In this document: piece by piece, positions 1 through 6,965 of the stretch
How the letters are laid out: the number at the start of each line of letters is the position of its first letter
Numbering within the stretch: the first letter of the stretch is position 1
Assembly: GCA_029779475.1 (NCBI GenBank)
Contig: JAKPAN010000187.1
Location: 1-59,540, forward strand
Origin: Pseudomonadota bacterium
GTDB taxonomy: Bacteria > Pseudomonadota > Gammaproteobacteria > Xanthomonadales > Rhodanobacteraceae
Direction: 5' to 3'
DNA length: 59,540 nt
Position numbers and translations under genes: made by a program
The notes under the pieces: model-generated
Told to the model about the DNA's origin: nothing
Databases searched by the model: none
Seen by the model: the letters and a program-made list of their open reading frames with translations, nothing else

Positions 1-99
1 CACGCCGTGCTTGCGGGCCACTTCGGCCACGGCCATGCCGGCCTCGGCCTCTTTCAGGATCGCTGCGATCTGACTCTCGGTGAACTTCGACTTGCGCAT
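1..99 (-). CDS. IS3-family transposase OrfA, N-terminal fragment (cut by window edge)
   Basis: The 33 visible residues begin MRKSKFTESQIAAILKEAE and continue through GMAVAEVARKHGV. This is the conserved start of the helix-turn-helix OrfA (InsE-type) of IS3-family transposases, which binds the element's terminal repeats. OrfB, which carries the DDE catalytic core, would lie to the left outside the window. The ATG at 97-99 fits the family start. The gene runs off the window edge, so intactness cannot be judged. Confidence 0.85.
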   Translation of the reverse strand, partial: MRKSKFTESQIAAILKEAEAGMAVAEVARKHGV

Positions 100-142
100 G
101 GAAACCTCCGTTGAGGGAAGTTTCCAGAAATCCTTGGACTCA
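1..142 (-). mobile_element. IS3-family insertion sequence, left end (partial)
   Basis: Read on the minus strand, the first 33 codons of an IS3-family OrfA transposase start at 99. About 40 bases of untranslated leader precede them, containing the inverted pair GGAAACTTCC / GGAGGTTTCC just before the start codon. A plausible element tip is the TGAGTCCAAGG that begins at 142 reading leftward, since IS3-family termini normally begin TG. The exact tip is inferred; the opposite end and the target duplication lie outside the window. Confidence 0.65.
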
Positions 143-1912
143 CTCTACGGGGGAAGGACCGACCTCCTCATCGTCTTGACCGATCTGCTCTTCTTCGGAC
201 CGACCGAGAACATCGAAGCCTCGCTCCTTAGTCTCGTCCACCACGGGGATGTGGTGGACGAGAATATCGATAAGTGCCGCCAAATCGGTGGAGGAAGAAA
301 AAAGCGACGGGCGCCGATGGCGCGATGTTTCGGCCAGTGATACTTCCAGCGTCTCCGGACGGTCACTGGGACTGTCGCCCTTTTTTTTATCGCTTCGCTT
401 GCCAGGCAGACGGAGACTTTCCGGGACGTTATCGGAAAAAATCAATTTCTCGATGTGGGGCAGTACCCGGGAAATATCTGCGTCCTCGGAACCAAGCTGC
501 CGAAGCAGATCGATAGTTGGCTCGCGTGCCGCACCCATTACGCGGCGCGCAATAACTTCGGGATGGTGTATCAGCACCCGTCCCACGATGGATTGATCGT
601 TTTCGACCTTAATCGACCGGACGGCTGATAAGTCACCGCTGACGCGAATCCACTCTCCACCTGTCCAGTTCAGCTCGACACCCGGAACGGCGAAATCCGA
701 CTCGCCCATGGCAGCCAAACCCGTAACGGCACCCAACTGCGCCAAGGGAGCGGTGATCGCACGCCGCTCGTAATCGGCGACTCCCACCAACACCTTTACG
801 CCAGCCGATACGACGGGTAACGCTTGGCGGCTTCGCTCGGCGACATGCTTCACTTGCTCGGGAGAAACAGGCTTGGCGGCCGCCAGCGCAGTGAGGCCGA
901 TCGCTTTGGCGCACTGATCCGCCTCTGCCCCAAAACGGACGAGCATTGCTTCCACGTTGGCATCAGGGCGACCTGACAGCCAAGCTGGCTCACTTGGGTT
1001 CGCGCTGCCACTGGCGAACACATTTTTGCCATTGCGGATCTCAAAATAGATGGCCTTCGCATGCAGATAGCCCTTTCCCTTTCGCTTGGAAGGACCGATC
1101 CGGCTTGCATCGACGACTCTTAGTCGCGGGCCGGAAGGAATATGCGAGAGCCAGACCGTATCTGGGTCGATACCGACGATGACTTCACTCTTCGGCCAGC
1201 GCTTCAACAACTCGGATAGAAATTCGGCGCGGGCATCAAAAAACGCTCCCATGACCGTGATCTGCTTGACCTCTCCATCGAGGCTGCGCGCGAGTTGGTC
1301 CAGCAAGGACTCCCCACAGGGAAACTGCGCCAGGAATCCAGCACCTCCCACCGGCAACGCCTTCCCAGGCACGCCGCCGAATGCGTTATCCAATGCGTAG
1401 GCGGACTCAAGCAATGCCGACGGCAGCCGATCCGACATCGACGCTACCCAGTCCCTAGCACTCGCCCATGCCTGTGAAAACAGGCTCGGCTCCGACTTCC
1501 AGTTCGCGCCCGGAATCTCCAGATGGTTCGTAATTTCCCGGTTGTACCCGATGCCGGACACGGTCAGGTTGTGACTGCCCACGAACAGACTTGCTCTCTT
1601 CTTGCCAGCTAGCAGGCAAATCTTTGGATGAAAGGCACCCTGCACATCGATGGGCACTAAGGTGTAGTCGATTCCTGCGCGGCGAGGACGGGTGGCTTCG
1701 CTCAAATAGGCTGACGCGAGCTGTTTCTGGTCAACCAGCAGCACGTTGTTCCGGCACCCCACCGAGGCAAGGCGCCGAAGGATGAAATCCTCGTAGTAGG
1801 GCAGGTTCGCATTGAAGGTCGTGATCAATGACGCGCCGATATCGCCCTTGCGAATCGCGTCAACCAGGGAAAGTGGCTCAGCCAAGGTGACGCTCCAGCC
1901 AGGAGCGCCCAA
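140..1912 (-). CDS. Phospholipase-D-like (HKD) protein, possible nuclease; C-terminus ends at IS boundary
   Basis: This 590-residue protein has two PLD-type half-sites: F-H95-P-K97 followed by GSHNLT (112-117), and L-H284-A-K286 followed by GSANPSEPA (302-310). That is the two-HKD arrangement of PLD-superfamily phosphodiesterases, which includes many restriction or defence nucleases. The second half-site keeps H-x-K and GS-N. Residues from about 470 on are low-complexity and charged. The gene follows the 558-aa gene and overlaps it by 35 bases. A TTG start at 1885, seven bases after CTGGAG, would cut the overlap to 8 bases and may be the real start. The TGA stop at 140-142 coincides with the putative IS tip, so a longer protein may have been truncated. 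Nuclease activity is inferred, not shown. Confidence 0.7.
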   Translation of the reverse strand: MGAPGWSVTLAEPLSLVDAIRKGDIGASLITTFNANLPYYEDFILRRLASVGCRNNVLLVDQKQLASAYLSEATRPRRAGIDYTLVPIDVQGAFHPKICLLAGKKRASLFVGSHNLTVSGIGYNREITNHLEIPGANWKSEPSLFSQAWASARDWVASMSDRLPSALLESAYALDNAFGGVPGKALPVGGAGFLAQFPCGESLLDQLARSLDGEVKQITVMGAFFDARAEFLSELLKRWPKSEVIVGIDPDTVWLSHIPSGPRLRVVDASRIGPSKRKGKGYLHAKAIYFEIRNGKNVFASGSANPSEPAWLSGRPDANVEAMLVRFGAEADQCAKAIGLTALAAAKPVSPEQVKHVAERSRQALPVVSAGVKVLVGVADYERRAITAPLAQLGAVTGLAAMGESDFAVPGVELNWTGGEWIRVSGDLSAVRSIKVENDQSIVGRVLIHHPEVIARRVMGAAREPTIDLLRQLGSEDADISRVLPHIEKLIFSDNVPESLRLPGKRSDKKKGDSPSDRPETLEVSLAETSRHRRPSLFSSSTDLAALIDILVHHIPVVDETKERGFDVLGRSEEEQIGQDDEEVGPSPVE

Positions 1913-3554
1913 GCGCCGTCACTTCCATGGCGCCGCGACGGTCATTCGTAAGTGGGCGCAGCGCCCTCAGATCCACCAGCATCTGGGTCGTGGTATTAAA
2001 CCTGGGGGTGGTCCTCGTTGGCGGTGGGACGTCGTCGGTCAGCTCAAGGCCGAGCTCTCCCGGCCGGAAACGGAACGTGGAGCGGCCCGTTTGCCGTAGC
2101 TTCCTCAGCGAAACATGGAGGTGCGTAACCAAGCTCCAGTGCACAAGGTCGCGGAGTACCTCGCGAACAGTCGCCTGCTGCCAGGTCTTGGTTCGCCTCT
2201 TGTAGGTTTGGAGGTTGATCGGATAACGATGTAAATCGTCGCCAGATATCAGAAGGCCTTCGTACGGATTTTCACTGCTCTCCAGGCGGGTGGCGAGCAG
2301 CGCGAGAAGCTCGAACGCGATCTGCACCAGCATTCCTGGATCGCCTTCCTCATGATTCCTGCGTTGAGAGCCAAGAAGTTCCTCGGCCAATTGCTGCTCG
2401 TGCTTGGGGTTTTCCCAGTCACCCAGCGCTGGCGAGGTCTTTCGGAGCTTGGCCACATACTCTTCATAGGCATCCGTGCCTGCTGCTCTCACAATCTTCC
2501 GCCCTATCGGGCCGGTAGCAATGAAGTCGGCGAGCTGTTCGATGGTCTGGAATGGCGTGTCGCCATTCGCTTGGCTCCGCTCAAGTTCGTAAAGCGCGGA
2601 CGCGAGAAGACTCAGAAATGAGATCGATAGCAGTTCATTGGCCTGATATATCCCCCACCACTTTGCGGTATCGGCCAAACTCCGAGGAACTGACCAAGAT
2701 TCGCCACCCGGAAGATGGCCCGTATAGACCGCCGAGCGGAACGTTCCGACTTCGAGTTCGGCATCAGGTCGGGACACGAGGCTGGAGGCAAGGTGAAGCA
2801 GCATTGCAATCGATGCCCGCCGTTGGCTCCCAGACTCCGCGTATTCTTCCCTGTCAACGAAGAACAACTCCTCTAGCAGCGCATGCTCTTTCGTTCCGGG
2901 TTTCAGCCCGCATGGACAGAAGGAGCTGAGTGCATTCAGATCCTTAGCGGTCACACTGCCAGATTCAACGATGCGCCAGAACTGGTCCGCCTTCGGCTTG
3001 GTAACGTCGGACTCGACTGCCTCTGCAATGGGCAGCCCTAATTCGCTCGTGTATTCGATCCATTCCTTGTTCGCCGTATCCAGCAACTGCAACTCAACGA
3101 GTGTTCCAAGGTAGTACTGGCCGAGGCCTCCCAACTTGGCTTTGAAATAGCGCGTTTGAACCTTTTCGCGAGTGGCGAACTCATCCAGGTCGATGACCCC
3201 GTCGGACTCCAGCCGTTCAAAAGCGGTGGGCAACTGCGTACGACCCACCATCGCCGCCCCGTGAAGAAAATCAGGCTCGCCCGTTGCTTGGGCGTGCCGC
3301 TCGGCAATCAGGGTCAACAGGAAGTCTGCACGCCGGAACAGCTCGACAAACCTGCCTGCGTCGGCGTTGGGATGCCGCTTATCAAATGACCAGATCAGCC
3401 ATGGATACAACGAGTAGTACCTGGCGCGATCCGTGACATTGGTTATTCCGGGCAGAAGTTGCTGATAAATGAGCTGGCATGGCGTCTGCGTCCCCAGATG
3501 ATCCAGTCCGCCAATGGCGTCGGGCGGCGACAACCAACCAGTAGTTACTTTCAT
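1878..3554 (-). CDS. Unrecognised 558-aa protein, partner of PLD-like protein
   Basis: I do not recognise the family. The protein begins MKVTTGWLSPPDAIGGLDHL and has an aromatic-rich segment with RARYYSLYPWLIWSF (about residues 43-57). Helical stretches follow, a CPCG pair lies near residue 220, and the C-terminal part is basic. No signal peptide or clear membrane span is seen. The start is well supported: GGGAAAGGGG directly precedes the ATG at 3554. The PLD-like gene overlaps its 3' end, so the two are almost certainly co-transcribed and probably translationally coupled. Context (IS element, orphan small genes, lower codon bias) suggests an accessory and possibly defensive module; this is inference only. 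No NTPase, helicase or methyltransferase motif is visible. Confidence 0.75.
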   Translation of the reverse strand: MKVTTGWLSPPDAIGGLDHLGTQTPCQLIYQQLLPGITNVTDRARYYSLYPWLIWSFDKRHPNADAGRFVELFRRADFLLTLIAERHAQATGEPDFLHGAAMVGRTQLPTAFERLESDGVIDLDEFATREKVQTRYFKAKLGGLGQYYLGTLVELQLLDTANKEWIEYTSELGLPIAEAVESDVTKPKADQFWRIVESGSVTAKDLNALSSFCPCGLKPGTKEHALLEELFFVDREEYAESGSQRRASIAMLLHLASSLVSRPDAELEVGTFRSAVYTGHLPGGESWSVPRSLADTAKWWGIYQANELLSISFLSLLASALYELERSQANGDTPFQTIEQLADFIATGPIGRKIVRAAGTDAYEEYVAKLRKTSPALGDWENPKHEQQLAEELLGSQRRNHEEGDPGMLVQIAFELLALLATRLESSENPYEGLLISGDDLHRYPINLQTYKRRTKTWQQATVREVLRDLVHWSLVTHLHVSLRKLRQTGRSTFRFRPGELGLELTDDVPPPTRTTPRFNTTTQMLVDLRALRPLTNDRRGAMEVTALGRSWLERHLG

Positions 3555-3620
3555 CCCCTTTCCCCAGAACTCAGTCCATCGAACTCATAACTATTATTAG
3601 CGATACCTAGTAGCTTGCGC

Positions 3621-3773
3621 CTATCCCGCTAGGGATGGACCGGCCAAGGGACTGGCTGACTGTGGAATGGCCTGCTTCCGCAGCTCCAGTGGTGGCCGTG
3701 TGTCACGAGCGATTTTGATCAGTAGGCCACTGGCCCAAACGGCGGCCCGGGTGCGCTCTTCCCGAAGAGTCAT
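3621..3773 (-). CDS. BPSL0761-like small protein, truncated second copy
   Basis: This 50-residue ORF is a diverged duplicate of the upstream 99-aa gene. It begins MTLREERTRAAVWASGLLIK, matching MTMPDERSRALVWAGGFLIE in the other copy. Similarity continues through IARD-R-PLELRKQAI and is lost after about residue 36, where the reading goes into a short unrelated tail and a TAG. Its ATG overlaps the upstream TGA in an ATGA junction, so it was or is translationally coupled. Loss of the second half suggests decay after tandem duplication. Confidence 0.55.
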   Translation of the reverse strand: MTLREERTRAAVWASGLLIKIARDTRPPLELRKQAIPQSASPLAGPSLAG

Positions 3774-4069
3774 GGCCGTGCGAACTGTTCATCCTCAGGC
3801 CACGCCAGCCGGGTGGAGTAGCGCAGGGGGCCGAATTTGCAGTCCTTGGCCCAAGCAGGGTATTCGCTGGGATCCTCCAGCCCCATGCCGAGCCCGGACG
3901 AGTGCCGGAACAAGGCCATGTGCGAAACCTGCTCAATGGTCGGAAAGTGGCGGGCGATGGTGACGGCGCTTTGCCTGACGTCGAGCGGAAGGCGTTTGTC
4001 CCGCGCGATCTCGATCAGGAAGCCTCCGGCCCAGACAAGGGCTCTGGATCTTTCGTCCGGCATGGTCAT
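3770..4069 (-). CDS. BPSL0761-family-like hypothetical protein
   Basis: A 99-residue cytosolic protein beginning MTMPDERSRALVWAGGFLIE, with IARDKRLPLDVRQSAVTIARHFPT in the middle (the run is split by R/K positions near residues 27-32) and a tail ending WPEDEQFARP. The start and the 'R-x-A-x-x-ARHFPT' core resemble the BPSL0761 family of uncharacterised proteobacterial proteins; that assignment rests on memory of the family, not a search. A GAGGA-like ribosome site lies upstream of the ATG at 4069. It forms a two-gene unit with the truncated duplicate immediately downstream. The function is unknown. Confidence 0.6.
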   Translation of the reverse strand: MTMPDERSRALVWAGGFLIEIARDKRLPLDVRQSAVTIARHFPTIEQVSHMALFRHSSGLGMGLEDPSEYPAWAKDCKFGPLRYSTRLAWPEDEQFARP

Positions 4070-4219
4070 GGCTGATCCTCATATGAGAGTGTGAGGTCAG
4101 CGTCGCTCGGGCCTGTCGCACAGGTTGCGAGCACACAGCAAGTTATCTCAGTATTTAGGGCGTGCTGGACTGGTTTGGCGTCGGGGGAACTCAGCTGCCC
4201 TCCTGGTCGGGGCTGGTTC

Positions 4220-4337
4220 GGCCAAACTTGGCTGGATTAGGGTGGCCAAACTTGGCTGGATCGCGCAGTCGTGTGGGTGAAAGCATAATTTGGCCGTTTT
4301 GGCCAAACTATGCTGACCACGCAAGCATAGTTTGACC
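4220..4337. repeat. Cluster of short direct and inverted repeats, possible IS21-like terminal remnant
   Basis: An 18-base sequence, GGCCAAACTTGGCTGGAT, occurs twice in direct orientation at 4220-4237 and 4244-4261. Next to it are AGCATAATTTGGCC (4282-4295), its near inverse GGCCAAACTATGCT (4301-4314) and AGCATAGTTTGACC (4324-4337). Five related (T)TGGCCAAA-type motifs in 118 bases resemble the multiple terminal repeats of IS21-family elements. No transposase is adjacent, so this would be a remnant. The 4070-4413 gap otherwise holds no gene I can support. Confidence 0.45.
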
Positions 4338-4413
4338 GCGCAACCTTTCCGGGGTTCGGAGCGCACGCTTTCGACCCGAAGCAGACATGCGCGGTTCTCT
4401 GCCTGTCCGGTGA

Positions 4414-5265
4414 TCAGTTCGCAAGCCGCGCGATCACCAGATCGAGCAATGCACGAAGGCGAGCCAGTCGACGCAGATCCCGGTGATAACCGACCCATGT
4501 ATCACGGCCTGGCGGCTCGGTGCCCAAGTCGATCTGTTCGATGCCGGCGGTGGCATCGGCCAACGGAATCGGCAGTACCGCAATGCCCACGCCCTGAGCG
4601 CACATCCTGGCCTGCACGTCGCGGCTATTGCTGCGGAAAACCGTGCGCGCTTTCGGCAACATCATTTGCAGCCAGCTGTCGTCGGGTGTCCCTGCGAACG
4701 CGGCGTCCAGCGCCAGCAACGCACTGCCGGTGCCATCGCCCGCTATGGGATGGGCGATTCCCCGGCGCAGGTAGGCGCCATAGCGCATGTGCAACAACTT
4801 TCGTGAGACGACATCAGGCTCATCGAACGGCCTGATGCGGAACGCCACATCGGCCTCGCGACGGGAAAGGCTCAGGAAGCGCGCATCCGTCAGCAACTCG
4901 ATCTTGACCTGGGGATGCAGGATGGAAAACTCCGCAAGCACCGGCGTGAGGATATGTGTGCCGAACCAATCCGACGAGGTGATTCGCAGCAGGCCTTCGA
5001 GTTGCTGCGCTTGCCCCGTAAGCCGACGCTCAATGGCGAGCGCTTCCTCTTCCATGCGTTCGGCATGACCGAGCAGGGTGGAGCCTTCGTCGGTTAGGAC
5101 GAAACCGTCCTTGGTTCGCTGGAAAAGCTTGTGTCCGAGCGCGTCTTCCAGGACGCGCAATCGTCGCCCCATGGTTGGCTGCGTTTGCGCCAGTTTCCGG
5201 GCGGCGGCACCCAGCGTTCCTTCCCGGGCAATGGCCAGAAAGATGCGTAAATCGCTCCAATCCAT
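4414..5265 (-). CDS. LysR-family transcriptional regulator
   Basis: At 283 residues this is normal length for the family. It begins MDWSDLRIFLAIAREGTLG, followed by the classic winged helix-turn-helix AAARKLAQTQPTMGRRL (about 20-36) and the coiled linker helix to about residue 90. The periplasmic-binding-like effector domain follows, with LLRITSSDWFGTHILTPVL starting near 92. LysR proteins usually control a divergent neighbour, and the CPBP/cupin pair starts about 180 bases away on the other strand, making it the likely target. The effector is unknown. Confidence 0.9.
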   Translation of the reverse strand: MDWSDLRIFLAIAREGTLGAAARKLAQTQPTMGRRLRVLEDALGHKLFQRTKDGFVLTDEGSTLLGHAERMEEEALAIERRLTGQAQQLEGLLRITSSDWFGTHILTPVLAEFSILHPQVKIELLTDARFLSLSRREADVAFRIRPFDEPDVVSRKLLHMRYGAYLRRGIAHPIAGDGTGSALLALDAAFAGTPDDSWLQMMLPKARTVFRSNSRDVQARMCAQGVGIAVLPIPLADATAGIEQIDLGTEPPGRDTWVGYHRDLRRLARLRALLDLVIARLAN

Positions 5266-5300
5266 GCGAAATCGGTTGCCGACGTGGTGTGGATATTCGC

Positions 5301-5314
5301 ATGCAATTATGCAT
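5301..5314. promoter_or_regulatory. Candidate LysR operator in divergent promoter
   Basis: ATGCA-ATTA-TGCAT is a 5-bp dyad inside an AT-rich stretch of the gap between the lysR start (5265) and the CPBP gene (5445). LysR proteins typically bind such dyads between divergent genes. The arms are short and the assignment is only positional. Confidence 0.3.
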
Positions 5315-5444
5315 GGGCGACATGCCGATATGTCTATTTGCGTGCACTATTGACTGACCTAGCATGCGGGGCACGGGTTGCGACTCGGGCTATCCCGCGT
5401 CGCGATATCCCGGTCAATCCATGGGACAGACGCAGGAGTTCACC

Positions 5445-6356
5445 GTGCACCATTTCCGGCTCGTGATAGCCGCTGCCAAGAAACTGCTCTTGGCGTTCGC
5501 CGCCCTGCTCGGTGCCGTGCTGCTTGTCCGCATGCTGCTGGTGCCGGGGCTGCAGGCCATATTCCATTTCGACGACTCCGTCGCGAGTACGGTGCGGCGG
5601 ATCGGCATTATCGTTTTCGCCGTGCTGGCTTACTGGGCCTACGTCCGCATGGTCGAAAACCGCCAGCCCAGCGAACTGCGCCCCGCAATGCTCGCGATCT
5701 TGCTCGGCGGCGCATCCGGTGGCCTGCTGATCGCGATTTCGATGCTGTTGGTGCTTGCGCTCGGCGGGTATGAGATCACCGCCTACCGTGGACTGCAGCA
5801 CGGCCTGCTCGGCATCGGCGGTTTTATCGTGATTGCCGCGACGCTGGAAGAAATCGCCTACCGCTGCATCCTGTTCCGCATCCTGGAATCCGTCTGGGGC
5901 ACCATCCCGGCATTGTGTCTGCAGGCCGTGATTTTCGCGCTAAGGCATCTCGAGAATATCGAGGGCCGCGCCGACATGCAGGAACTGGTCACGATGATCG
6001 TGTCGGTAACCTTGACCGGCTCACTCTGGACCCTTGTGTTCGTGCTTTCGCGCAACCTCTGGGCCACTGCAGCAAATCACGCTGCGTGGAACTTCGCGAT
6101 CATCCTCTCCGGATTGCCGCTGTCAGGCATTGAAGGTTGGCGTCGCATGGCACCGATGATTGCCGAGTATCGCGGCCCGGTCTGGCTGACAGGAGGTTTG
6201 TTCGGTCCGGAAAGCTCCATCGTCACGATCGTCATGCTCGCGGTCACCGTCGCTGCCATGCTGTACTGGGCCAAGCGAAGGAATCGCCTCATCGGCGGCG
6301 CGGCACGGCGTGTCGATGCACTGAAGCCACTGCAACCGGAAGCCCGTCATGCCTGA
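5445..6356 (+). CDS. CPBP-family intramembrane glutamic endopeptidase
   Basis: With a GTG start at 5445 the protein is 303 residues. That start has CAGGAG six bases upstream, better than the upstream in-frame ATGs at 5364 and 5421. Several hydrophobic spans are present. The CPBP (Abi) signature is seen: E135-E136-x3-R140 (in LEEIAYRCILFR), H168 in FALRHLEN, and N-H212-AAW-N216. CPBP proteases act in the membrane; bacterial members include CAAX-processing-like and bacteriocin-immunity proteins, and the substrate here is unknown. The last 8 bases overlap the cupin gene, so the two form an operon, probably controlled by the divergent LysR regulator. Confidence 0.85.
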   Translation: MHHFRLVIAAAKKLLLAFAALLGAVLLVRMLLVPGLQAIFHFDDSVASTVRRIGIIVFAVLAYWAYVRMVENRQPSELRPAMLAILLGGASGGLLIAISMLLVLALGGYEITAYRGLQHGLLGIGGFIVIAATLEEIAYRCILFRILESVWGTIPALCLQAVIFALRHLENIEGRADMQELVTMIVSVTLTGSLWTLVFVLSRNLWATAANHAAWNFAIILSGLPLSGIEGWRRMAPMIAEYRGPVWLTGGLFGPESSIVTIVMLAVTVAAMLYWAKRRNRLIGGAARRVDALKPLQPEARHA

Positions 6357-6750
6357 AGCCCTGTCGCCACGCGACATCGCCGCATCGCTGACCGAACATT
6401 GGTCGCCGCGCGTCATTGCCGAACTCGACCAGAGCTACGTCAAGGTCGCCAAAGTCCAGGGCACGATCGGCTGGCATAGCCACGAGAGCGAAGACGAGCT
6501 TTTCGTTGTCCTGAAAGGCTGTTTGCGCATCGACATGGAAGCGGGGCCGGTGGTCCTCAACGAAGGCGATCTGTTCGTCGTGCCTGCTGGCACGCGACAC
6601 AACCCCAGCGCACCGGACGAATGCCTGATCATGCTCATCGAGCGAAAATCGACGCTTCACACCGGCACGGTCGTGAACGAAAAGACGCGCACATTGGCAG
6701 AACAACTCCGCCCGATCCCGGGCAATGCATGCTCGCGTGAATTCGACTAA
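6349..6750 (+). CDS. Cupin-domain protein
   Basis: This 133-residue protein has both cupin motifs. Motif 1 is G41-W-H43-S-H45-x4-E50-x6-G57 (GWHSHESEDELFVVLKG). Motif 2 is G73-DLFVVPAGTR-H84. All four usual metal ligands (H43, H45, E50, H84) are present, so it should bind a metal in a small beta-barrel. The substrate is not predictable from sequence; such stand-alone cupins include isomerases, dioxygenases and sugar-binding proteins. It starts inside the 3' end of the CPBP gene and is the last gene of the lower-GC left region. Confidence 0.85.
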   Translation: MPEALSPRDIAASLTEHWSPRVIAELDQSYVKVAKVQGTIGWHSHESEDELFVVLKGCLRIDMEAGPVVLNEGDLFVVPAGTRHNPSAPDECLIMLIERKSTLHTGTVVNEKTRTLAEQLRPIPGNACSREFD

Positions 6751-6965
6751 GCAAGTCAAACCTGGGTCGTTCGGATTTCAATGTCCGCTGCTGGCCGAAC
6801 CGGGTCGGTCAGTGAGGGCTGAGCGCCGCATCGCGGATGAGATCGAGCTGGAACGCGACGAGGTCAGCTCTGATCACGAACTCCCGCAGCTGATCAGACT
6901 GCTCCTGTCCGGTCGATCAACTTCATCGGTATGCGCACACATCTGCATGAAAGCAAGGGAAAGAT

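Noticed and set aside
4148..4498. 116-aa minus-strand frame through the repeat cluster
   Set aside because: Its translation is merely the repeats read through (IQPSLA repeated) and it overlaps the end of the LysR gene; no homology pattern or ribosome site.
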